DNA of 41,504 nucleotides, from positions 120,654 through 162,157 of the forward strand of contig NZ_JAMZCU010000007.1 of assembly GCF_024273195.1 (NCBI RefSeq), in the 5' to 3' direction. Source of the stretch: Devosia ureilytica (GTDB lineage Bacteria; Pseudomonadota; Alphaproteobacteria; Rhizobiales; Devosiaceae). Below, in pieces: positions 34,507-41,504 of the stretch. The notes under the pieces were generated by a model. The model saw nothing but the letters and a program-made list of their open reading frames with translations. It was not told the origin of the DNA and did not search any database. Both the position numbers and the translations under genes were made by a program. How positions within the stretch are numbered: position 1 is the stretch's first letter; every line of letters begins with the position of its first letter.

Positions 34507-34868
34507 GTGAACTTTCTGGCCTGCGCGTGCTCGTCGTCGAGGACGAGGGCGTGGTGGCCTTACTTATCGAAGACATGCTCGAGGACTTGGGATGCCAGGT
34601 GGTCGGCTCGGTGGCGAGCCTCGCCAAAGCAATCGAAGCCGCTGCCACGGAGACGTTCGACGTCGCCATGCTGGACGTAAATCTCGATGGTGAAAAGGTT
34701 TTTCCCGTTGCTGAAGTTTTGATGGGCCGACAGGTGCCGTTCCTGTTCAGCACCGGCTACGGCCGCTTAGGCGTGCCGGACACGTTCAAGGCATACCAGG
34801 TTCTAAACAAGCCTTTCGCGAAAGAAGAATTGGAACAGAAGCTCCGCACCGTCCTTCGTAATCGGTAG
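34503..34868 (+). CDS. Single-domain response regulator
   Basis: This 121-aa protein consists of one receiver domain and nothing else. The acidic pocket is VEDEG (E13, D14), the phospho-acceptor is D58 (AMLDVN), the conserved Ser/Thr is in FLFSTGY, and the Lys is in VLNKPF. The ATG overlaps the stop codon of the HWE kinase gene (ATGA), so I used it rather than an upstream start within the kinase gene. It probably takes phosphate from that kinase and acts by protein contact or as a phosphate sink, as such stand-alone receivers do. Confidence 0.93.
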   Translation: MSELSGLRVLVVEDEGVVALLIEDMLEDLGCQVVGSVASLAKAIEAAATETFDVAMLDVNLDGEKVFPVAEVLMGRQVPFLFSTGYGRLGVPDTFKAYQVLNKPFAKEELEQKLRTVLRNR

Positions 34869-34902
34869 GTCTGCGGCATACTGCTGGAGAACGTGAGTTA
34901 GC

Positions 34903-35209
34903 CTGGATGGCGTCGGCGTATTCCTTGTCGAGGACGAACCTCTGCTGGCAATGTCGGTGGAGGATATGCTTATGGAGTTAGGGTGCAAGGTCACTGCCAG
35001 CGCAGCAAACCTCACCGAAGCGATCGAAATGGCCGCAGGCGGCACGTTCGATTGCGCCCTGCTCGTCGAAGCGCGGCATTCCGTTTGCCTTTTCCAGTGC
35101 CTATGGTGCATCGCAACTGTCGGAGGCGTTCAGCACCCGACCGGTCGTGTCCAAGCCCTATGACATGGATCAACTACTTGCAGTTTTGCGAGCGACCCTC
35201 GCCCGATAA
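34903..35209 (+). pseudogene. Decayed receiver domain lacking its phospho-acceptor
   Basis: A second receiver follows the intact one. It opens with VFLVEDEPLLAMSVEDMLME and GCKVTASAANLTEAIEMAAG, then FDCALL. At the expected Asp the sequence jumps with a frame change to GIPFAFSSAYGASQL and VVSKPYDMDQLLAVLRA, ending at a TAA at 35207-35209. About ten codons holding the phosphorylation site are deleted, and no clear start codon remains. It is a paralogue of the upstream regulator, now dead. Confidence 0.75.
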
Positions 35210-35263
35210 ACACCGTTAGCCACACTTGGTCCCATGGGTTGCCCCCAGCTTCCTATCGCTACC

Positions 35264-35478
35264 TTACCAATTGCCTGGATCAGACGGTTGCGACCCGCGC
35301 CTTTTGCCGCGACAGGGCCTGATCATCCAGCCGGGTTGTCCTTCGAGATTGGCACCGTGACAGTTCGCGCAGTTGGCTGAATAGAGCCCGCGCCCTTTCG
35401 AAGCTTCGCCGGTGAAGTAGACGCCCGCTGCACTCAGGATGCTTGCGGCGATGAGTAGGCCAGAACGAGCACTTTCAT
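35264..35478 (-). pseudogene. Frameshifted c-type cytochrome
   Basis: The ATG at 35478 overlaps the stop codon of the BNR-repeat gene (ATGA) and starts MKVLVLA, but this frame ends after 14 codons. A one-base shift restores a membrane-anchor-like stretch (LLIAASILSAAGVYFTG) and a haem-binding site C-x-x-C-H (NCANCHGANLEGQP). The product would be only about 72 residues and lacks a clear distal Met ligand. The SCO/BNR/cytochrome order suggests an ancestral copper-linked electron-transfer set. I judge it inactive unless the frameshift is a sequencing error. Confidence 0.65.
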
Positions 35479-36329
35479 TGCCCGAAGCCCTGCCAGGTTT
35501 TACCACCATCGCGGCTTTCGAGTACCGCGCTCTCGCCAGTAATGGCGACGAGGTGGGTGGCGTCGATGGGATCGGCAGCGAGGTGGAGGATGTATCGGTC
35601 GCCGAAGTCGCTGGCGAGCGGCACCGCCTGCCCATCCTTCGGCAACTGAAATAGGCCAATGCCGGCGAAGAACACATAGACTGAGCCGTCCGCCATTGCC
35701 TCGACCAATGTAGCGGGCTGACCTTTGGGCCCAATGAGCGTCCAGGTCACTCCTGCATCGGCGCTCTGCATCAGTCCACCAGCAGTCCCGGCATAGACCG
35801 TGTCGGCAGCGATGGGTGATGCGGCGAGGTCAATCACTCGTTCGGGACTCGGCCCAGCCAGGCTCCAGCTTAAACCTCCGTCCCGGCTCACCTGAATGCC
35901 ACCATAGAGCCCATATATCACTTTCGGGTCGGCGCGGCTGACTGACATGGCATGAAAGTCGACCGGACCTCCGACGCCATCGGCGATTTTCTGCCAGGTG
36001 ACGCCGCCGTCGGTTGAAAGGATCACCCCCATATTGCCGCCCTGTCCAGGGTGACCGCTGGCCAGCAGCCGCCTGGCATTGCTGGGATCGGGGCTGAACC
36101 CCATAAAGTCGTTGGCGTCGGTGGAGACCGCCTCGGCCATGCCATTGGGGTTCGCGCGATAGACGCCATAGTGCGTCGCGAGTAACACGCTCCCCGGCTT
36201 GGATGGGTCAAAGCCGATGCCGTGAATGTGGGACACTTCGCCGAGCGGCAACTCTTCTGCGTTCAATGACACAAAGAACGCCAAGGAGGCGATCGACGCT
36301 AATAGCATCCGGCTAGAACGGGTTCTCAT
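35475..36329 (-). CDS. Exported BNR/Asp-box repeat protein (F510_1955-type)
   Basis: This 284-aa protein has a signal peptide (Arg-rich start, hydrophobic core about 9-22, cleavage near LNA-EE) and a beta-propeller of sialidase-like repeats. At least four Asp boxes are visible: STDGGVTWQ, SRDGGLSWS, SADAGVTWT and SRDGGKTWQ. An early HIHGIGFDP motif is typical of this subgroup. The sialidase catalytic Arg triad is not evident, so enzymatic action is doubtful. I chose the ATG at 36329, whose A is the last base of the SCO stop codon (TAATG). It is co-translated with SCO, suggesting a periplasmic copper or oxidase-assembly context. Confidence 0.85.
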   Translation of the reverse strand: MRTRSSRMLLASIASLAFFVSLNAEELPLGEVSHIHGIGFDPSKPGSVLLATHYGVYRANPNGMAEAVSTDANDFMGFSPDPSNARRLLASGHPGQGGNMGVILSTDGGVTWQKIADGVGGPVDFHAMSVSRADPKVIYGLYGGIQVSRDGGLSWSLAGPSPERVIDLAASPIAADTVYAGTAGGLMQSADAGVTWTLIGPKGQPATLVEAMADGSVYVFFAGIGLFQLPKDGQAVPLASDFGDRYILHLAADPIDATHLVAITGESAVLESRDGGKTWQGFGQ

Positions 36330-37027
36330 TACTGACCTCCGAACAGATTGGTTATCCATGACCAAGGGTCTTGATACGGCTCCGAATGTCCTTGTGCATA
36401 GGCATCGTTCGCCAGCGCGTTGGCGAACGTGACCAGGCTCAAGGCCTCGAAGCTAAGGCCGTGGAAGCGGCCCCGGAGCTTTCCTTCGCGATCGATGACA
36501 TGCGTGACGAGCCCGTGCATCTGCATGTCGTCCACTTCGGTGAACTCCAGGCCATAGGCCCTTGCGACTTTGCGCGTCGTGTCCTCCGGTTGGCCCGCCG
36601 GCGACGTCAGGAAGGTCCAGTTGACCAGATCGAGTCCCTGCGCCTCGCCGTATTCGGTCAGCAGCCTGCCCCTGTCGTGCGAGGGATCAGTGGTGATGCT
36701 GACGAAGGCGACGCGATCCTTCATCGGCGAGATGTTGATCATCGACTGCAACTGGGCGATCAACTGGCTGTGCAGCGGGCAGACGTCGCCGCAGCTGGCA
36801 TAGATGAAATTGAGGATCACCACCTTGCCCCGGTAGTCCGCGAGGTCGCTCTCGCGGTCCTCAGCATCGATGAGTGAGAACGCGGGCGCGGGCTGGTCCA
36901 CCGGTTGGAAGTACTTATCGCGGCCCAAGAGCTGCGATTCGAGTTCCTCGAGCGAATGGCCCCCAACAGGCATGATCAGTAATGGCAGTAGCGCCGCCAT
37001 CAATGCTGCCCCTCTGGCGATGTTCAT
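36329..37027 (-). CDS. SCO1/SenC family copper chaperone
   Basis: This 232-aa periplasmic thioredoxin-fold protein delivers copper to a copper enzyme, or reduces its cysteines. A signal or anchor segment occupies about 5-22. The Cu-binding C-x-x-x-C is C79-G-D-V-C83, and the third ligand is probably H171 (MHGLVTHVID). The region KVVILNFIYASC precedes the motif as in all SCO proteins. A C-terminal extension of about 35 residues rich in Trp, Tyr and Gln follows the fold. It leads the SCO-BNR-cytochrome unit. Confidence 0.92.
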   Translation of the reverse strand: MNIARGAALMAALLPLLIMPVGGHSLEELESQLLGRDKYFQPVDQPAPAFSLIDAEDRESDLADYRGKVVILNFIYASCGDVCPLHSQLIAQLQSMINISPMKDRVAFVSITTDPSHDRGRLLTEYGEAQGLDLVNWTFLTSPAGQPEDTTRKVARAYGLEFTEVDDMQMHGLVTHVIDREGKLRGRFHGLSFEALSLVTFANALANDAYAQGHSEPYQDPWSWITNLFGGQ

Positions 37028-37179
37028 TGCAAAAAGGTTTCCTTGGGATGCCGATCATTGCGTGGGGTGGCCACCCACGATCGACGTTCGCGAGACCCGT
37101 CCCAGCCGCCGCTCGCACCAACGGTGAGGGCCGAGACAGACAGGACACGACACTTCAATCGGCGCTGGGGCCGCCAGTG

Positions 37180-37539
37180 TCAGGCAATGTAGGTGGTTCG
37201 CGGAGGGGAAAGCTCTGGAGGTGGGCTACTGCCGACCAAGGACTTGGCGAGGAGTGTCGCGAAGTAGAGCGCAGAACACGCTTGCTCGAGCGAGGCGACC
37301 GCTAGCGGAAGGGCCATCACCGGACCAGCGCAGATCGCCGCACACGCCGTGTTCGCTTCACAGTGCAGCCCCCCGCCGCTGTCCTGACAGTCCATAGCCA
37401 CCATGTCGTTCGTCGTCGAAACCAGTCTGGCGTTGCGACTCGCGAAGTCATTTGACGCGACATTCGACACGCCCATCGCGAGGGAGACGATGACCCCCAA
37501 GGCGAGCAGAAACAGCTGTGGAACCGACTGAAACCTCAT
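37180..37539 (-). CDS. Small exported or membrane protein with Cys cluster
   Basis: This 119-aa protein begins with a hydrophobic segment (about 8-27), followed by a Met/Cys-containing region with five cysteines between about 49 and 85 (MDCQDSGGGLHCEANTACAA ... ICAGP) and a second hydrophobic stretch. The end reads PPPELSPPRTTYIA, a tail seen in small unnamed proteins of copper-resistance islands. Metal binding by the Cys cluster is plausible but unproven. I chose the ATG at 37539. It lies upstream of the SCO gene on the same strand, and bases 37028-37179 hold nothing else. Confidence 0.6.
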   Translation of the reverse strand: MRFQSVPQLFLLALGVIVSLAMGVSNVASNDFASRNARLVSTTNDMVAMDCQDSGGGLHCEANTACAAICAGPVMALPLAVASLEQACSALYFATLLAKSLVGSSPPPELSPPRTTYIA

Positions 37540-37640
37540 GGCGCGCGATCTTGTCGGTAGCACCTCTGCAAATCAAGGCACGCATGCGTGATGCGACAGT
37601 TTGGAGCGAGGCCGGGCCGATTGACACAGCAGGTGGTGGG

Positions 37641-37955
37641 ATGAGTCTACAAGGCACAGAGCGAACGCGGATTAAAGTGCTCGTCGATGCCCCTCTCGTT
37701 CCTGAACTGGTCGGTCTTCTGGAAAAACACCGGATACACGGCCACACTGTAATGCCCACCCTCTCGGGCTAGGGCGCTTCGGGAAGATGGAGCGACGACC
37801 CGGTTACCGGCGCACAGCACCAGGTGGTCCTACTCACAGTTGCCGAGCCACCGCGGGCCCAGGCTTTCATAGAGGCCTTGCGTCCGCTTCTCGACAGGTA
37901 CCTGCTTCTGGTAATGATCAGCCCGGTCAACATACTGCGGCCGGAGAAATTCCGC
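37641..37955 (+). pseudogene. P-II-like signalling protein with a nonsense codon
   Basis: Starting at ATG 37641 after GGTGGTGGG, the frame reads TRIKVLVDAPLVPELVGLLE and HRIHGHTVMPTLSG, then a TAG at 37770-37772 (codon 44). It continues in the same frame with GRWSDDPVTGAQHQVVLLTV and LRPLLDRYLLLVMISPVNIL, then RPEKF. This is a P-II-like ferredoxin-fold protein of the kind linked to metal or bicarbonate transporters. The stop lies where the T-loop would begin. The frame carries on into the integrase remnant, so the true 3' end is lost or fused. Confidence 0.7.
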
Positions 37956-38040
37956 AGACCGTTACGAGGGAGGCCTTTCGACCTGACCAGAGGTCACCCT
38001 CGCAGCCGTCTTTGGATAGGCGGGGGTGCGCACCACCACC

Positions 38041-38305
38041 CCATGACCTCCATCCCAATTTCAAGTGCCCGGGATGCGTTGGACCATCTGGCAGTGTCGT
38101 CACGCGCCCTGGTGATAACCAGCCGCTACATCCACACGGTTGACACCTCCCTCAATATGGCCGCCGACAGTATCGCAGGCTACATCCAGTGTCTGATGGA
38201 CGGCGTCGCCTTACCCACAAGGCCTATGCGCTCGACTGGGATTCTAGGAGGGCCGCGCTCACTAACTTCCTGGCCCAGGCGAGTTCAACATCGAACCCGG
38301 AGTAG
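38041..38305 (+). pseudogene. C-terminal remnant of a second DUF4102-type integrase
   Basis: The frame gives VITSRYIHTVDTSLNMAADS, then IAGYIQCLMDGVAL. A one-base shift gives HKAYALDWDSRRAALTNFLA, ending at TAG 38303-38305. This parallels the end of the intact integrase (SRYIHTVDTALIMAADS to HFLGKP), including its catalytic Tyr. Eighteen consecutive bases are identical (27784-27801 and 38114-38131). The preceding GHS motif is mutated to VSS, and everything upstream of it is gone. It marks a second, older integration event of the same family, or one end of a rearranged element. Confidence 0.8.
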
Positions 38306-38642
38306 GTCAGGTAGCACCTTTGTACATGCCATTTCCGTGAGATGCCTTGGCGCGCCAAACGTGCGCGCCTTGTTCGCGCACGCGTGGCGCCATGGCGAAG
38401 TGAGCATCGTGCTGTCGCGCCAGAAGAGTCACGCGCCCCTACGCATGCAGCAGGACACACTGATGCGGGGCTGACCACCATCACATCCTGCCTCATGCTC
38501 AGAGCCACCCCGATTACCTATGCTTTCCGGAAGCTCCCGTGGAAAGCTGACTTTGTCGTATTCTGGAAGTTTGGCATGACAAATGGAGGAGCGCCCTCTA
38601 ATTCCGTTCAGCTACTGATCCCTTCGCCACTGGAATATTCGC
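38306..38642. other. Unassigned spacer after the integrase remnant
   Basis: I see no supported gene here. The only structure of note is a 12-bp perfect palindrome (TTGGCGCGCCAA, 38347-38358) in a stretch rich in GCGC. Open frames across it do not resemble proteins. Confidence 0.4.
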
Positions 38643-38987
38643 ATGAGCTCTCGGCCCAAAGTTATCACCCTGTGCGGCTCCAGCCGCTTCCCTGATGCCT
38701 TCCATTTGGCGAATTTGCATCTGTCTATGCTCGGTCACATCGTGATCAGTCTCGGCGCTTTCGGGCATGCCGATCAGCCCACTGGCTCGCGGTTTCTGTT
38801 GTCAGACGGGGACGAGAGCACCCCAGAAAAACAGGCCATAGACCAGTTGCACTTCCGCAAGATTGACCTTTCGGACGAGATATTCGTGGTCAATGTCGGC
38901 GGCTATGTCGGATCGAGCACGAAGCGGGAAATCGAATATGCCCGCTCGCTGGGCAGGTCGGTCCGCTGGATGTTCCCCTCGGAGTAA
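38643..38987 (+). CDS. Nucleoside 2-deoxyribosyltransferase/SLOG-like protein
   Basis: This 114-aa Rossmann-like protein starts with VITLCGSSRF (7-16), the phosphate-binding loop pattern of DUF4406/nucleoside 2-deoxyribosyltransferase-like and SLOG proteins. It ends with FVVNVGGYVGSSTKREIEYA (81-100), where the Glu of REIEYA matches the usual active-site Glu of this superfamily. Similar small proteins occur on phages and in bacterial chromosomes and are thought to bind or hydrolyse nucleotides. Function here is unknown. No operon partner is evident. Confidence 0.75.
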   Translation: MSSRPKVITLCGSSRFPDAFHLANLHLSMLGHIVISLGAFGHADQPTGSRFLLSDGDESTPEKQAIDQLHFRKIDLSDEIFVVNVGGYVGSSTKREIEYARSLGRSVRWMFPSE

Positions 38988-39018
38988 ATCAGATCATCCA
39001 ACGGGCTGTTGATCGCTG

Positions 39019-39927
39019 TTACGCGGAGCGTCGCACCATCAGTCTTCGGCCGACCAGAACAATCAGAACGACAATGATTGCAGTGGCCCAGGTGTCCCAG
39101 CCCACGCGCTCGAAGTTCAGGGTGGCGGCGATCGCCAATGTCAGAAAACTCTGCAGCAACTGGACCTGGCTGACCCTTGCGACGCCGCCCATGGCGAGTC
39201 CGGCATTCCAGGCAAAGAAGCCAACATATTGGCTCATGATAGTCACGTAAGCGAAGGCAAACCAGGTCTGCGGCTGGAACGAGCCAATGTTGTCAGGCCA
39301 CCGGAGAGCGGTCACCGGAACTGAAATCGGCAATGCCAAGACCAATGCCCAGGATATCACCACCCAGCCCGGCATCGTACGAGCCAGTTGTCCAGAATAG
39401 GTATAGCCCACGGCAGCGCTGACAACTGCCGCTGCTAGCAGCAGGTCTCCTGCCTCGAAGCCTCCATTGCCGCGAAACAAGGCAAAGGCGGTCACCACTG
39501 CTGCTCCTGCGACTGCCGCAAGCCAGAAGGGGAGTGAGGGCCGTTCTTTGCCAAGAAGAGCACCTGCAGCGGCTGTTGCCAGAGGAAGCACGCCCAGAAC
39601 GACTCCGCCGTGAGACGCATCGACGCTTGTCATTGCAACAGCTGTAAACGCCGGAAAGCCTGCCACAACACAGGCGGAGATGAGTAGCAGCTTCCAGAAG
39701 TCAGTCTTGGATGGCATGCGGGGGCGCACAACCAAAAGAACCATTGCAGCCAGAATACCGGCCCCAGCGGCTCGTCCCGCCGTGAGAAACCCCGCATCAA
39801 GCTCTTCAACTGCAAGCCGGGTAAAAGGTAGAGTCGCAGCAAAGATTGCAACGCCGAGCAGCCCAAGCCAAAGACCAACAGTTTCTCGAGAAAGGGCCGC
39901 TGAGAGTTTGTCAGTGATAGAACGCAT
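39019..39927 (-). CDS. EamA/DMT-superfamily exporter
   Basis: This 302-aa inner-membrane protein shows ten hydrophobic helices in two EamA halves (about 18-145 and 155-295). Such proteins export amino acids, metabolites or drugs. The proline-containing LPFTRLAVEELDAGFLTAGRAA near the start and SQYVGFFAWNAGLAMGGVARVSQ in the second half are typical. It converges with the gene at 38643. No adjacent MocR- or LysR-type regulator is visible, although these often accompany the family. Confidence 0.92.
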   Translation of the reverse strand: MRSITDKLSAALSRETVGLWLGLLGVAIFAATLPFTRLAVEELDAGFLTAGRAAGAGILAAMVLLVVRPRMPSKTDFWKLLLISACVVAGFPAFTAVAMTSVDASHGGVVLGVLPLATAAAGALLGKERPSLPFWLAAVAGAAVVTAFALFRGNGGFEAGDLLLAAAVVSAAVGYTYSGQLARTMPGWVVISWALVLALPISVPVTALRWPDNIGSFQPQTWFAFAYVTIMSQYVGFFAWNAGLAMGGVARVSQVQLLQSFLTLAIAATLNFERVGWDTWATAIIVVLIVLVGRRLMVRRSA

Positions 39928-40495
39928 GGTGTTGACCCTGGGGAGATGAGCTGCCCAAGAGCAGACTTGTTATTGCTTATTGGTTTACTGCTGAAAGGGC
40001 GATGTGTCGCTCTCCCCATCCCCGATATGTCGGCGGACCCGTGTCCGTCGGCGAGACATGCAGCGGTGCCACCCCCAGTCTGACAGATGGCATCGATAAG
40101 AATGCCACCACGCTATAGCTGGCGTCGGCAAAGCGCGCACCTGCGCTGTGCACACGGTCGATCACTGCCAGTGCGATTTCAGGCTTGGTACGGTATGTGC
40201 TAGCCTTTTCAGGAACCCCTACCGGATCCAGAGGAGCCCTATTACTGGTTCAACTCTCGGGATGAACAGCCCAAGCCCGATCATCACGAGCCCTTGGCTT
40301 GATACTAGCGTCACCGACAGGGTCTGGCAGTTGGCCGAACGGGTCACCAGCCCAGTCACGCGGCTTTTAGAGCAAGACCATGTTCGCGCATGTGTCTGAG
40401 ATCAACACCTATCGCTAACCTGCACGCGTACGCTCCAGAAGCGCATTGCAAGGGTGGAGGGCGGTATGCGAACCACAATCGATGGTCTAGATCCT
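39928..40495. other. Intergenic stretch with no supported gene
   Basis: Between the EamA gene and the diguanylate cyclase, 568 bases carry only short open frames without family resemblance or good ribosome sites. The EamA promoter should lie at its left edge. I could not identify RNA genes, remnants of a regulator or clear hairpins. Confidence 0.5.
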
Positions 40496-41458
40496 TCAAG
40501 CTGCCACTCTGTTTCGCCCTGAATTCTTGGCGTCGTATAGCGCGACATCTGCGCGTTGGATTAGGTCGGACGGACCAGAGTCGGTTGACAACATCACAGC
40601 GGCCCCGATACTCGCTGTAACGCCGACATCGCCTGTGCCGGTCTGCAAACTGATATCTGCGATAGCCATGCGCATGCGCTCAGCGACGGATATCGCACCA
40701 CTGAGTTCTGTACCAGGCAGAAACACACAGAACTCCTCACCGCCCATCCTGCCAAGGCTATCGCCACGACGGAGTTGGTCGCGGATGGCCTTGGCAATCG
40801 CCACCAGAGCTTCATCACCGACGGCGTGACCGAACTGGTCGTTCAAGTTTTTGAAGTTGTCCGCATCGATCATCAGACAGGAAAGGGGTGATCCACGTTG
40901 CAGGGCGGGAACCATATCGCGCGCAGCGGTGGCCAGAAAAGACGAGCGACGCATTGCCCCTGTCAGTCCGTCGAGTGTCGCCAAAAGCCGCAGTTCAAAT
41001 TGCTCCATGGTGAGGTTGGCGAGATCTGCGAGCAACTTCAACTGTCGGGAGTCGATCTCTCGTGGGCTGGAATCAATGGCGCAAAGGGCGCCGAGCGGGG
41101 TGCCGTCCGCAGCACGAAGCGGAATGCCGGCGTAGAAGCGGATGCCGGGGTGACCGGTGACCAACGGGTTATCAACGAAGCGCGCGTCCAGGGAAGCGTC
41201 TTGGACTACCATCGGTCCTTGGCCAATCATCGTATGGGCACAAAAGGACTGGCTGCGTGGTGTCTCACTGATGCCCAATCCCTGTTTGGATTTGAACCAC
41301 TGCCTGTCACGATCAACGAGCGTTATCAAGGCGATTGGAACGTCGAGCAGGGCGGATACGAGACGCGTGATGCGATCAAAGGTATCATCCTCTGGCGTAT
41401 CGAGAAGATTGTACTGATAGAGTCTGCTCAGCCGCAGCTCTTCGTCTTCGCTGTTCAC
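40496..41458 (-). CDS. GAF-GGDEF diguanylate cyclase
   Basis: This 320-aa cytoplasmic enzyme makes cyclic di-GMP from two GTP. A GAF domain (about 20-158, with FCAHTMIGQGPMVVQDASLD and FYAGIPLRAADGTPLGALCA) senses an unknown ligand. The GGDEF domain (about 160-318) has the active variant GGEEF at 239-243. An inhibitory c-di-GMP site R-x-x-D (R230 to D233) sits the canonical five residues upstream, implying feedback control. The start is GTG at 41458, the only suitable start near the conserved N-terminus (EELRLSRLYQYNLLDTPED). It probably stands alone. Confidence 0.93.
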   Translation of the reverse strand: MNSEDEELRLSRLYQYNLLDTPEDDTFDRITRLVSALLDVPIALITLVDRDRQWFKSKQGLGISETPRSQSFCAHTMIGQGPMVVQDASLDARFVDNPLVTGHPGIRFYAGIPLRAADGTPLGALCAIDSSPREIDSRQLKLLADLANLTMEQFELRLLATLDGLTGAMRRSSFLATAARDMVPALQRGSPLSCLMIDADNFKNLNDQFGHAVGDEALVAIAKAIRDQLRRGDSLGRMGGEEFCVFLPGTELSGAISVAERMRMAIADISLQTGTGDVGVTASIGAAVMLSTDSGPSDLIQRADVALYDAKNSGRNRVAA

Positions 41459-41504
41459 CGCTGCTGCGCGTCAAACAGGGTGAGACTCAGCGTCAATCAG
41501 GATG

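Noticed and set aside
37518..37640. Upstream extension of the P-II-like frame
   Set aside because: The homologous part begins after the ATG at 37641, which has its own ribosome site. The extension crosses the promoter area of the divergent small gene.
38347..38358. 12-bp palindrome TTGGCGCGCCAA
   Set aside because: A GC-rich palindrome of this size is expected by chance here, and no gene start or promoter is placed to use it.

Overview
The window looks like a chromosomal segment of a high-GC alphaproteobacterium, most likely Hyphomicrobiales and perhaps Devosia-like. This is inferred from gene content: carbohydrate ABC systems, FCD-type GntR regulators, MASE1/HWE histidine kinases and SCO/P-II-like gene neighbourhoods. 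No rRNA, tRNA or CRISPR array was seen, so the lineage stays an inference.

Region 1 (about 1-25.1 kb) is an almost purely catabolic sugar-acid locus. A minus-strand unit has a GntR regulator (3891-4604) followed by three enolase-superfamily (mandelate racemase/muconate lactonizing, MR/MLE) genes. Diverging from it is a plus-strand unit: substrate-binding protein (SBP), two permeases, ABC ATPase, a galactonate-dehydratase-like MR/MLE enzyme, an RraA/HMG-aldolase-like protein and a fifth MR/MLE enzyme (4808-12478). It converges on a long minus-strand unit (21594 down to 12504) that carries two more ABC systems. The first has a Tat-type SBP and a single-chain fusion of the two usual permeases. 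The second is a ribose-type system (SBP, double ATPase, two permeases). A GntR gene overlaps the end of the fused permease. The ATPase for the first of these systems is transcribed divergently (21932-22990). A third GntR gene and a zinc-dependent sugar/polyol dehydrogenase close the locus. The likely logic is uptake of one or more oxidised sugars, dehydration to 2-keto-3-deoxy acids, retro-aldol or dehydrogenase steps, and GntR control by an intermediate.

Region 2 (about 25.4-38.3 kb) is an accessory region rich in decayed genes. It opens with a complete but dead tyrosine recombinase (25412-26346) and an intact integrase (26639-27988). It then holds a dead serine hydrolase, a MASE1-HWE histidine kinase, a DUF2934 gene beside a dead treZ, a four-PAS HWE kinase with its response regulator, a dead second receiver, an SCO/BNR-repeat/cytochrome c (dead) cluster and a P-II-like gene with a nonsense codon. 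A C-terminal remnant of a second integrase closely related to the intact one lies at 38041-38305. At least seven pseudogenes are recognisable.

Region 3 (38.6-41.5 kb) is ordinary: a nucleoside-2-deoxyribosyltransferase/SLOG-like protein, an EamA/DMT exporter and a GAF-GGDEF diguanylate cyclase.

The most unusual features are five divergent MR/MLE paralogues within 12.5 kb, the 653-residue fused MalF-MalG-type permease with an extra hydrophobic linker, a strong RNA hairpin after every SBP gene, and the two related integrases (one intact, one remnant) 11 kb apart around the decayed region.
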